From: JBDREA01 sp043820265
GTDB lineage: Archaea > Altiarchaeota > Altiarchaeia > IMC4 > JBDREA01
NCBI GenBank assembly: GCA_043820265.1
Contig: JBDREA010000024.1
Location: forward strand, 1 to 25,097
DNA: 25,097 nt
Reading direction: 5' to 3'
Under the pieces are notes generated by a model. The model worked only from the letters and a program-made list of their open reading frames with translations, did no database searches and was not told the DNA's origin. Positions 1 through 6,566 of the stretch are shown one piece after another (the first letter of the stretch is position 1; each line of letters starts with the position of its first letter). Both the position numbers and the translations under genes were made by a program.

Positions 1-75
1 GTATTTTTTCGGTATTTTTTTTCTGAATAAAGTGGTTATGATTCCCACTGTCATTGGTGCTATAAAACAAGCCAT
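1..75 (-). CDS. Partial small hydrophobic protein, 5' end only
   Basis: A leftward reading frame starts at ATG 75 and runs off the window edge, giving 25 residues that begin MACFIAPMTVGIITTLFRKK. The start is supported by a GAGGT ribosome binding site at about 85-89, which overlaps the stop codon of the preceding gene. The visible part is one hydrophobic helix followed by a basic patch, so it is probably a small membrane protein. It follows the 83-373 gene directly and must be co-transcribed with it. That pair diverges from nikR, so a link with nickel is possible, but no function can be read from the sequence. Confidence 0.6.
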   Translation of the reverse strand, partial: MACFIAPMTVGIITTLFRKKIPKKY

Positions 76-82
76 TTTTTTT

Positions 83-373
83 CTACCTCATAATTATCTC
101 TCCTTTAAGTTTAGATATAGTAAGTTGGATTTCCCATATAATAAACACTGGAATAAGCATCGCAAGTCCTAAAACTGTTCCGCTTTCGATTAAACCGTCT
201 GTTTGCATTTCAATGAAGGGGCCGCCTTCATAGCCAAGGGTGTGGTCAACGAAAATCATCAATGCAAGTCCCCACAACATAATGGCGAGGACATCCAGTT
301 TATACTTTTTCGGGGCATAAGCCCAAACAGCAGTGACGATTACTGCCGCTATAGATGTTGTTATAAGCCACAT
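83..373 (-). CDS. Small two-helix membrane protein divergent from nikR
   Basis: I place the start at ATG 373 (97 residues, beginning MWLITTSIAAVIV), because GGTGG lies just upstream and the longer reading frame to 451 has a low-complexity, non-coding-looking N-terminus crossing the promoter region. The protein has a hydrophobic helix at the N-terminus, a second at roughly residues 27-42 and a third near residues 65-82. An acidic loop between them contains an Asp-His pair (FVDHT) and a Glu-rich stretch. It is the first gene of a leftward unit with the partial gene at 1-75. The divergent neighbour is nikR and four GTAACAC-like repeats lie between them, so nickel-responsive control is plausible. 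I do not recognise the family with certainty; a nickel-related membrane role is inference from position only. Confidence 0.7.
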   Translation of the reverse strand: MWLITTSIAAVIVTAVWAYAPKKYKLDVLAIMLWGLALMIFVDHTLGYEGGPFIEMQTDGLIESGTVLGLAMLIPVFIIWEIQLTISKLKGEIIMR

Positions 374-383
374 TTTTTCCACC

Positions 384-473
384 GTAACACTATTTTTAAG
401 TAAGTAACACGAATTAATCTGGAAGTATAATATAAAAACGGAGTAACACAATCAATCCCAAAAGGTGTCACAC
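384..473. promoter_or_regulatory. nikR divergent promoter region with four GTAACAC-like direct repeats
   Basis: GTAACAC occurs at 384-390, 404-410 and 443-449, with a variant GTCACAC at 467-473. The first two are separated by exactly 13 bp. An A/T-rich TATA-like stretch lies at about 424-437, between the two pairs, and could serve both directions. From memory, NikR operators in some bacteria are inverted GTGTTAC/GTAACAC half-sites about 13-14 bp apart. Here the half-sites are direct, which is unusual, but sequence and location fit NikR autoregulation. Confidence 0.55.
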
Positions 474-474
474 A

Positions 475-885
475 ATGGATCGCGCAGTAAGATTCGGAGT
501 ATCGCTTCCCCGGAGCCTCGTAAAAAATTTTGATAAAGTTTTGAGAGAAATCGGATACGACAACAGATCCAAGGCAATACAGGATGCCATAACCGAGTTC
601 CTAAAAGAAAAAAAGATCAGATCAGGTAAAGAAGCCGTCATAGGTACGATCTCCTACCTCTACGACCACCACACCTCAGGTGTCGGCGAAAAGATCGTAT
701 CAGTACAACACGACTTCGGCGAAGGCATCAAATCGATGATGCATGCCCACATAAGCCACCACAGTTGCGTCGAAGTACTGATCGTTGCAGGAAAGGCAGC
801 CGAGGTCGAAAAACTAGCGGGAAACATAAGCGCCATCAGAGGGGTGGAAAACTGTAAACACGCCGTTCTGAAAACTAGTATTTGA
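475..885 (+). CDS. nikR: Nickel-responsive transcriptional regulator NikR
   Basis: This 136-residue protein has the two-domain NikR layout. An N-terminal ribbon-helix-helix DNA-binding domain (residues 1-45, starting MDRAVRFGVSLPRSLVKNFD) precedes a C-terminal ACT-like tetramerisation and nickel-binding domain (about 53-136). The high-affinity square-planar nickel ligands of the family are present: His79 (SVQHD), His90 and His92 (MMHAHI) and Cys98 (HHSCVEV). It should repress nickel uptake or nickel-associated genes when nickel is sufficient. The start at ATG 475 gives the normal NikR N-terminus. Repeats upstream suggest autoregulation and control of the divergent membrane-protein pair. The hypA/hypB/larC nickel-enzyme maturation genes lie about 11 kb away in the same window. 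Confidence 0.95.
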   Translation: MDRAVRFGVSLPRSLVKNFDKVLREIGYDNRSKAIQDAITEFLKEKKIRSGKEAVIGTISYLYDHHTSGVGEKIVSVQHDFGEGIKSMMHAHISHHSCVEVLIVAGKAAEVEKLAGNISAIRGVENCKHAVLKTSI

Positions 886-910
886 AGAAGATTTTCCAGA
901 GAACAGTTTA

Positions 911-954
911 GTATATATAGTTATATGCGCTTATTTATACTAAGTTTAACTTAG
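911..954 (+). promoter_or_regulatory. Toxin-antitoxin promoter with 15-bp palindrome
   Basis: A TATA-like GTATATATAG lies at 911-920. About 25 bp downstream, near the expected transcription start, is CTAAGTT-T-AACTTAG (940-954), a perfect 7-bp inverted repeat around a central T. It ends on the first bases of the AGGAGGT ribosome binding site (953-959). A palindrome here is what an autorepressing ribbon-helix-helix antitoxin would bind; that role is inferred. Confidence 0.55.
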
Positions 955-965
955 GAGGTATTAGG

Positions 966-1199
966 ATGGTTAGTGCTTTGGTGGAGCTTGATAAGAATAC
1001 AAACAAAGTTTTAAATATTGTCAAGGCAAGATATGGATTGAAGAATAAAGGCGAAGCGATAAAATTCGTCGTTCACGAATACGTAGAATATGAAAACGAA
1101 CCTGAGTTAAAACCCGAGTTCATCGAAAAAATGGAAGAGATAAGTAAACAGAAGAGCATTCGTGTCGACGACTTTGCCAAAAGATATGGTTTGAGCTGA
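966..1199 (+). CDS. Ribbon-helix-helix-like antitoxin (DUF2683-type)
   Basis: This 77-residue protein begins with a short beta-strand-like segment (SALVELD) and two helices, the architecture of small RHH antitoxins. The middle contains KNKGEAIKFVVHEYVE, typical of archaeal RelB-like or DUF2683 antitoxins paired with RelE toxins. An acidic, probably extended C-terminal part (about 40-77) would wrap the toxin. A strong AGGAGGT ribosome binding site sits 6 nt before ATG 966. The stop codon overlaps the toxin start (TGATG at 1197-1201), which implies translational coupling. The family name is from general resemblance; pairing with the toxin is the stronger evidence. Confidence 0.8.
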   Translation: MVSALVELDKNTNKVLNIVKARYGLKNKGEAIKFVVHEYVEYENEPELKPEFIEKMEEISKQKSIRVDDFAKRYGLS

Positions 1200-1483
1200 T
1201 GATGTATCTTCTCGAAGTCAAACCTGAGGTAGACAAGATATTCAAGAAACTAGCAAAAAAGAATCCACGGCAACTAGCGATAATCGACAAGAAGATTGCA
1301 GAGATACGACAAAACCCGTTTCATAAATACAAGCCTTTGAGAAAACCTTTACAGACTTTCCTGAGAGTGCACATAGATAACCACTTCGTTTTAGTCTTTA
1401 AAATCGACCATAACTCAAAGGTGGTTGACATCTACTACTTCGACCATCATGACAACGTGTACAAGTGGAGACCTATATCATAG
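1199..1483 (+). CDS. RelE/ParE-superfamily toxin
   Basis: This 94-residue basic protein has the compact RelE fold pattern: an N-terminal strand (YLLEVKPEV), two helices rich in Lys (DKIFKKLAKKNPRQLAIIDKK), then antiparallel strands with LRVHIDNHFVLVFKID and VDIYYFDHHDNVYKW. The LR-HI-VLVF-I pattern is characteristic of archaeal RelE or YafQ-like mRNA interferases, which cleave ribosome-bound mRNA. Two consecutive ATGs (1199 and 1202) are possible starts. Either overlaps or abuts the antitoxin stop. The activity (RNase versus gyrase poison) cannot be decided from sequence alone, but the His-rich C-terminal strand favours a RelE/YafQ-like RNase. Confidence 0.85.
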   Translation: MMYLLEVKPEVDKIFKKLAKKNPRQLAIIDKKIAEIRQNPFHKYKPLRKPLQTFLRVHIDNHFVLVFKIDHNSKVVDIYYFDHHDNVYKWRPIS

Positions 1484-1561
1484 TCACCGAAAACCAAGAC
1501 AAATTCTGAGGGTTAAAAATCTGCAAACTCTCGATTCTTAGCTCAAACTAGGGTGGCCGAC

Positions 1562-3151
1562 CTATAGTCTCCCCTCTTTTTTGTGCTGATAAAACAGGTA
1601 ACCCAGTATTGCGGCTGCCAACACCACCAAAACGAGGAGAACCAGTACAATGGTTATCCAGGCCCCCGTCGAAAAGAATCCTTCGTCTTCTTTTATACCC
1701 TCATCTTCGATGGTTTCGTTTTGTTCTGTTGAATCTCCTGTTTCGCTTTCCAACTGCACCTTGACATGAGTAGTGGCTGAAACCATGTCCTTTTTTTCCG
1801 CTTTTATCTCTGTTAATCCGGCCTCTGAGGCGTTGAAGCTGAAGGTGCCGGTGAAATCCGTGACTCCCTCCAAACCATCTGGGCTCACCGTAATCTTGAC
1901 GCCTAAAACAGGTTTCCCTTCCTCGTCTTTGACCATGACGATGACTTGTTCCCCCACACCAACTGTCTCCCTGTCGGTTGATACTTTTAGCTCATTTTTT
2001 GTTTCTGAATCTTTCAGAGTCGTAGTCGCCTCTATCGTCGAGGTAGAGGTTGTAGCTCTTGCAGTCGTTGTTGTGGTTTGTTTCTGGTTTATCGTAATCT
2101 CCTCATCTCCGTTTTCGTCGTACCCTGATTTTGTCACAGTAAAATCATAGGTTCCTGGAGTCGAAATAGTCAAGGATTTGCATCCGTCGGTTGATGTGTA
2201 GTAGGTCTTAGCGTAACCTGGCCCGTAGACGTAGATGGCCGCAGAATAAATCGCATTTCCAGCCGAATTTTTAACGCAGACCGAGAAACCCTCCCCTATT
2301 TCAACCGAACCCTTGGAGACTTCAACCAGTAACTCATTGCTTATCTCAAAGGTATCTCTTGCAAGGCAGAATCCGTCTGCGTAAACGTCGACTTGGAATT
2401 CTCCCGAAGCGGATGCGTCGAATTTGTCTTCAAGTGTTACTGCTACTTCACCGTCATTGTCTGTTTTCTTGTTCCAGCTGTCGTCGTCTGAATCCCATTC
2501 CCCGTCTTCGTCTCCGCTTGAGTCGTCAATCCATGTGATCTTCACAGTTGCATCCTCGAGTTCGTCGTCGCGGTCATCAAAGACCGTGAACACAATCTCT
2601 TCTGCAGTTGTGGGACTATCGGGGTCCATCTCAAATGTGAGTTCGTCGTCGTTGTCTCCGATGGTGAGCCTGTCATCGCCTGATAAGTCGTCTTCGAGGT
2701 CGCTTCCCGTCAATGAAACCTCGACGTCAAAGTCGTCGCAGTTGTAGTTCATGAGGTTGAGCTTCCAGTAGTTATGCTTGAGGTCTGGACCTGGAAAACT
2801 TGTGGATTTGATCGAGATATTTTTATTTTCCCCCTCTGTGAAAGAGATATCGAGGTCATCATCATTGTAGACAGTGACACTATCCATTATTATCTCCACT
2901 TCCACTTGGACTGTTTCCGTGTTGTCTGGGTCCTCAAAGATGAGGATCAGTTCAAAATCGTCTCCGACATCGATGTCGTCGTCGACGAGCTTCACGTTAA
3001 AGTCGTCGAATCCGACCTCTGCTTGTGCAGACTGTACCACACAAAAGATTAATGCTACAAGTATGATTTTTACAAAAAAAGATCTCTTATTAATCATGGT
3101 ATGTAAACATTGAGCAATACTATTTTTTAATGCATCTGGTTTTCTGGTCAT
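1562..3151 (-). CDS. Asp-rich secreted surface protein with Ig-like repeats and C-terminal membrane anchor
   Basis: I start at ATG 3151 (529 residues) because GAGGG lies at 3156-3160 and the ATG overlaps the TGA stop of the DedA gene (ATGA). A basic N-terminus precedes a hydrophobic secretion segment (VKIILVALIFCVV) ending near AQA. The mature part is very acidic, with many Asp-Asp pairs, and contains several beta-sandwich-like segments of the kind seen in archaeal surface adhesins, one with GKPVLGVKITVSP. A Thr-rich linker with TTTTT runs precedes the second half. The C-terminus is a single membrane helix followed by HKKEGRL, so the bulk would face outside. It is the last gene of the eight-gene operon from 9449. 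A calcium-binding or polyelectrolyte role is possible from composition but unproven. Confidence 0.8.
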   Translation of the reverse strand: MTRKPDALKNSIAQCLHTMINKRSFFVKIILVALIFCVVQSAQAEVGFDDFNVKLVDDDIDVGDDFELILIFEDPDNTETVQVEVEIIMDSVTVYNDDDLDISFTEGENKNISIKSTSFPGPDLKHNYWKLNLMNYNCDDFDVEVSLTGSDLEDDLSGDDRLTIGDNDDELTFEMDPDSPTTAEEIVFTVFDDRDDELEDATVKITWIDDSSGDEDGEWDSDDDSWNKKTDNDGEVAVTLEDKFDASASGEFQVDVYADGFCLARDTFEISNELLVEVSKGSVEIGEGFSVCVKNSAGNAIYSAAIYVYGPGYAKTYYTSTDGCKSLTISTPGTYDFTVTKSGYDENGDEEITINQKQTTTTTARATTSTSTIEATTTLKDSETKNELKVSTDRETVGVGEQVIVMVKDEEGKPVLGVKITVSPDGLEGVTDFTGTFSFNASEAGLTEIKAEKKDMVSATTHVKVQLESETGDSTEQNETIEDEGIKEDEGFFSTGAWITIVLVLLVLVVLAAAILGYLFYQHKKEGRL

Positions 3152-3732
3152 CTTGCCCTCTTTGCTACAACCCATATTCCTAAAAGTAATACTGTAACGA
3201 TTGAAAGGTTGGCGACAAGCTCGTATATGATTTCGATGTATTGGCCGAAAAAATATCCTACGACAGCCATCTCAGATGCCCAGAAAAATTCTCCGGGTAA
3301 CCCTAACAAGATGAATTGTCGTTGGCTGCATTTGCTTGCTCCAGCCAAAAAGCTTATCGGAGTACACAATGGCGTGAAAAGAAATCTGCTAAGAAAGATC
3401 ATGCGTCCGTCACATGACTTGAAACTCGACTCCCCTGCCTTGATGATTTTTGTAAGAAACCCCGGAAGTCTGTGTTGGATTTTTCGTATACGGCCGCCGA
3501 TTAGAAATGCGACATTGTCGCCTATTGTAGCGGCAAAGGTTGCGATGAGGATAACAACGGCTAGATTCGTGTATCCGTTTGCCGCAAGTGCAGCTGATGC
3601 TATGATGAAAAGGTCTGTTGGTAGGGGAAGCCCAGATGAGCTTAAAAGAATCACGCTTCCAAGAATTAGATAGGTGTTTTCAAGCAAAAGATCAAAAAGG
3701 GTGTCAGAAGACAATAGACTAAGTAAATCCAT
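3148..3732 (-). CDS. DedA-family (SNARE-associated/VTT domain) membrane protein
   Basis: This 194-residue integral membrane protein has the DedA hallmarks. There is an N-terminal re-entrant region with SSSGLPLPTDLFII, a Gly-rich helix around TIGDNVAFLIGGRI, and the motif FLSRFLFTPLCTPISFLAGASK followed by further helices. DedA proteins are proposed lipid or polyprenyl-phosphate scramblases, and bacterial members matter for envelope homeostasis and resistance to cationic antimicrobials. It begins immediately after the preceding stop (TAAATG) and its stop overlaps the next start. Its GGAGG ribosome binding site lies inside the 12-bp palindrome CCTCCGCGGAGG at 3742-3753, so translation might depend on upstream ribosomes opening the mRNA. 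Membership of the exporter operon supports an envelope role. Confidence 0.88.
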   Translation of the reverse strand: MDLLSLLSSDTLFDLLLENTYLILGSVILLSSSGLPLPTDLFIIASAALAANGYTNLAVVILIATFAATIGDNVAFLIGGRIRKIQHRLPGFLTKIIKAGESSFKSCDGRMIFLSRFLFTPLCTPISFLAGASKCSQRQFILLGLPGEFFWASEMAVVGYFFGQYIEIIYELVANLSIVTVLLLGIWVVAKRAR

Positions 3733-4305
3733 TTATGGAGTCCTCCGCGGAGGTTTAGGGGGTCTGTCACTGCATAAAAGAAAAGTCTGACGGATTTTAT
3801 TGAGGGTTTCATTTCCCCCCTTTAGTTCTTCTTCAGGAATCAAATCCACTAACTCAGTCTGCAAGCACTGTTTGGATGATATTTTAAGATTTTCGCAGAC
3901 ACATTTCGGATCGGCATTAAAAACACGCGACGCTAGGGCCACATCCATCCAAGGCTCGATTATTCTTTCTCCTTTTTGTTCGGCTCTGCATCCTAGAACT
4001 GTAAGTGTTAGCTCCTTTTTTGCCTCTTCTATTGGGATTCTCCGGTCTCCAAATGTTTCCCCTACCCTAGTGGTTCTGCATTGGTCTTCAGAATAATTTA
4101 GCTGACGGCAGATGCATTCCTCTTCTATATCATAAAGTTGGCTGACATAACCGACAGTCATCCACCCTCTTACAGAATCAGCATGCACATATCCTGTCAC
4201 TGACTTTTCAATGAGTCCCTTGTATGAGTAAAACGCACGTATAACAAAGAATCCTAAAAGGATGATAAGCACAACCAATAAGATTCTGGCAGTTCTTTTT
4301 TTCAT
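3733..4305 (-). CDS. Membrane-anchored protein with two tandem Cys-containing repeats
   Basis: Start is taken at ATG 4305 (190 residues), five bases after the permease stop, giving a normal Lys/Arg-rich N-terminus followed by one membrane helix (ILLVVLIILLGFFVI). The soluble part is an internal duplication. Unit 1 (about residues 46-110) runs GWMTVGYVSQLYDIEEECIC...QC...LTVLGC. Unit 2 (about 118-180) runs PWMDVALASRVFNADPKCVC...QC...TFLLC. The Trp-Met, CxC, QC and final Cys positions correspond, so disulphides or metal binding are likely. The WMTV-Y-I pattern resembles a short helical domain found near archaeal membrane redox proteins, but this is weak. The Pro/Arg-rich tail encodes the palindrome overlapping the dedA ribosome binding site. 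Function unknown; operon context points to the envelope. Confidence 0.72.
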   Translation of the reverse strand: MKKRTARILLVVLIILLGFFVIRAFYSYKGLIEKSVTGYVHADSVRGWMTVGYVSQLYDIEEECICRQLNYSEDQCRTTRVGETFGDRRIPIEEAKKELTLTVLGCRAEQKGERIIEPWMDVALASRVFNADPKCVCENLKISSKQCLQTELVDLIPEEELKGGNETLNKIRQTFLLCSDRPPKPPRRTP

Positions 4306-4309
4306 TTTA

Positions 4310-5062
4310 TCATATTTCGATTTTCGAAAAGAGGTAGCTTCCAATTAAACCCACAGCTAAGGCAAGGACAGCCAAAACGGATAAATCGGTTGAAAGGGAG
4401 AAGATAAACTCGCCGGAAAGCGTCCCCCTAAGTCCGTCTACGCCGTATGATAACGGATTCAGCCTCATGATGGTGTCAAGGAACGGAGGAAGGTCTTTCA
4501 TGGGAAAGAGGGCTCCGGAAAGAAAGAAGAGGGGCATGATAAGAAAGTTCATGATTAAAGGGAAGGCCTGCATGTCCTCAATACGTGATGCTATAGCGGT
4601 CCCGACGGCTGTGAAGAGTAGGGCTATGAGGGCCATATATACTACAGCCAATGGAAGCATCATCACGTCGACTGGTCTAAATCCAATGATCAAGGTCATA
4701 ACTAGGACTACACTGCCTTGAGCTACGGCCACCGTCGCACCACCCAAAGTGCGGCCGACCATGATTGAGGTTCGTGGGATTGGCGCCACAAGCGTCTCCT
4801 TTAGGAACCCGAATTTTCGGTCCCAGACGACTTCGATGCCCGTGAACATAGACGTGAAGAGGATGCTCATGGCTATGACTCCCGGAGCCAGAAACTGAAG
4901 ATAATTGCCTGCGCCGGCCTTCTCGAAGATGGGGGAAAATCCGAAACCGAACGCGACTAAAAAGAGGACGGGTTGCCCGAGTGAACCTAGGAGCCGAGGC
5001 TTTGAACGCCAGTATCTTTTAAGCTGCCTGAGCCACATGACGTAGATGGGTGCATAGTTCAT
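4310..5062 (-). CDS. ABC-2-type exporter permease (DrrB-like)
   Basis: This 250-residue protein with about six predicted membrane helices is an ABC-2 permease. It has the family's signature region before the last helices (FFLSGALFPMKDLPPFLDTIMRLNPLSYGVDGLR), with the conserved hydrophobic-SG-hydrophobic-FP and NPLSY-DGLR motifs. The N-terminus (MWLRQLKRYWRSKPRLLGSLGQPVLFL) is the usual amphipathic coupling segment. Its start ATG overlaps the ATPase stop by four bases (ATGA), so the two are translated together. Such transporters export drugs, lipids or polysaccharides; the substrate cannot be read. It is the partner of the DrrA-like ATPase at 5059-5862. Confidence 0.93.
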   Translation of the reverse strand: MNYAPIYVMWLRQLKRYWRSKPRLLGSLGQPVLFLVAFGFGFSPIFEKAGAGNYLQFLAPGVIAMSILFTSMFTGIEVVWDRKFGFLKETLVAPIPRTSIMVGRTLGGATVAVAQGSVVLVMTLIIGFRPVDVMMLPLAVVYMALIALLFTAVGTAIASRIEDMQAFPLIMNFLIMPLFFLSGALFPMKDLPPFLDTIMRLNPLSYGVDGLRGTLSGEFIFSLSTDLSVLAVLALAVGLIGSYLFSKIEI

Positions 5063-5862
5063 CGGCGCATCACCCTGCGCATCCTGCGCATCCGGTCAAG
5101 TGTCGTGCCTGTTTCCTCTCGGATGGAGCGGCCAGTAAAGGAGAGAAAGGCTTTTTCAAGGGAATCTGTTCCGGATTGCTGGCGCAGGTCTTCGACCGTT
5201 CCATCTGCCACAATTTTCCCTTTGTCGATTATTGCGACTTCGTCTGCGACTGATTCTGCTTCCGGGATGTAGTGGGTCGTGAAAAAGATGGTTATACCCT
5301 CCTTTTTGTTGAGTTCTTTGATGTGTTCCCAGATGTTGTTTCTAGTCTGGGGATCTAATCCTATCGTCGGTTCGTCGAGAAATAGTATCTTTGGGTGGTG
5401 GACCAGTCCGCGGGCTATTTCGAGCCGTCGTTTCATACCTCCAGAAAAATTCTTTACGAATTCATCTCGTCGGTCCCAAAGATCGACGAGTTCGAGCAGA
5501 CTTTTAATGCGGGTCTTCCTGACTTCTTTGGAGACCCCATAGATCACGCCGTGGAAGTCCATGTTTTCATAGGCGGTTAGTTCTTCGTCGATGCTTTGGT
5601 CTTGAAAGACGATTCCCAAGGATTTCCGGACTGCATCTTTCTGAGTCCGACAATCGAATCCGTTAACCTTCATGCTACCAGAAGTTGGTGAAAGCAGCGT
5701 TATAAGCATCTTGATGGTCGTCGACTTGCCTGCTCCGTTGGGTCCGAGAAATGCGAAGATGCCGCCAGCTGGCACATTGAATGAGATGTCATTTACGGCG
5801 ATTAGCTCACCGAAACGCTTTGTCAGGTTGCTGACAGTAACCGCAGCAAGAGAGGAATCCAT
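5059..5862 (-). CDS. ABC transporter ATPase (DrrA/CcmA-like)
   Basis: This is a complete nucleotide-binding domain. Numbering from ATG 5862, the Walker A GPNGAGKST is at 40-48, the Q-loop is in IVFQDQS, the signature FSGGM is at 139-143, Walker B ILFLDEP is at 159-165, and the switch His is in FFTTHYI. The DrrA subfamily is suggested by FSGGMKRRLEIARGLVHHP and by pairing with an ABC-2 permease. The start lies two bases after the stop of the previous gene; a TTG at 5868 is possible but weaker. The last residues (RMRRMRRVMRR) form an Arg tail encoded by tandem 9-bp units at about 5064-5094, an unusual extension. It energises export through 4310-5062. Confidence 0.94.
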   Translation of the reverse strand: MDSSLAAVTVSNLTKRFGELIAVNDISFNVPAGGIFAFLGPNGAGKSTTIKMLITLLSPTSGSMKVNGFDCRTQKDAVRKSLGIVFQDQSIDEELTAYENMDFHGVIYGVSKEVRKTRIKSLLELVDLWDRRDEFVKNFSGGMKRRLEIARGLVHHPKILFLDEPTIGLDPQTRNNIWEHIKELNKKEGITIFFTTHYIPEAESVADEVAIIDKGKIVADGTVEDLRQQSGTDSLEKAFLSFTGRSIREETGTTLDRMRRMRRVMRR

Positions 5863-5864
5863 GG

Positions 5865-6566
5865 TCAAACTATTTTGCCATCCACTATTTTTATCTGCCG
5901 CTTTGCTTGACTTGATATCTTTGGGTCGTGGGTGACGACGATGAGTGTTTTACCTTCTTCGCGGTTGAGGCGGCGAAGCAGGTCCATGATAGTTACACCG
6001 GTTTTTTGGTCGAGGTTGCCGGTGGGTTCGTCGCCGAGGATGATGGCGGGGTCGTTGGCGAGGCCTCGGGCAATGGCGACTCGCTGCTTTTGGCCACCTG
6101 AAAGTTCTGGTGGTTTGTTTTTTGCTTTATCATCCAATTCCACCAGTTCGAGGAGCTTTTGCACCCGTTTCTGACGTTCAGATCCTGAGACCCCCTTATA
6201 CCTCATAGGGAGGGCAATGTTCTCGAACGCGGTCATTGAGGGTATGAGGTTGAACTGCTGGAAGATGAAGCCTAGTTTCTCCCTTCTCAGCCGTGCTTTC
6301 TGTAGGCCGTCGAGTGTGCTGATGCCGACGCCTTCTATGTAGACTTCGCCTTTGGTTGGCGTGTCAAGTACGCTGATGAGGTTGAGTAGAGTTGACTTGC
6401 CGGACCCCGAGGGGCCGATGATGCTTACGTATTGTCCGAACTCGATTGTGAAATCCAGGCCGTTGACTGCGCGGCACTCGTTGGGTTTTCCTTCGTTGTA
6501 TATCTTATACAGGTTTTCGCAGAGGATTTCGCCCCCATTTTCCTGTTTTACACCCACCTCATTCAT
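5865..6566 (-). CDS. MacB/LolD-type ABC transporter ATPase
   Basis: This 233-residue ATPase has Walker A GPSGSGKST at 51-59, the Q-loop in FIFQQFNLIPSMTAFENIALP (a hallmark of the LolD/MacB/FtsE group), signature LSGGQ at 155-159 and Walker B AIILGDEPTGNLD at 174-186. These proteins power the mechanotransmission permeases of the MacB/FtsX type rather than classical importers. Its first bases overlap the stop of the MacB-like permease gene (ATGAATGA), with AGGTG as ribosome binding site inside that gene. The C-terminus is short, ending at IVDGKIV. It should pair with 6559-7755. Confidence 0.95.
   Translation of the reverse strand: MNEVGVKQENGGEILCENLYKIYNEGKPNECRAVNGLDFTIEFGQYVSIIGPSGSGKSTLLNLISVLDTPTKGEVYIEGVGISTLDGLQKARLRREKLGFIFQQFNLIPSMTAFENIALPMRYKGVSGSERQKRVQKLLELVELDDKAKNKPPELSGGQKQRVAIARGLANDPAIILGDEPTGNLDQKTGVTIMDLLRRLNREEGKTLIVVTHDPKISSQAKRQIKIVDGKIV

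Noticed and set aside
2424..2747. Plus-strand Ser-rich ORFs opposite the Asp-rich surface protein gene.
   Set aside because: They are antisense shadows produced by Asp/Glu codons (GAC/GAT read as GTC/ATC and TCG), with no start signals.
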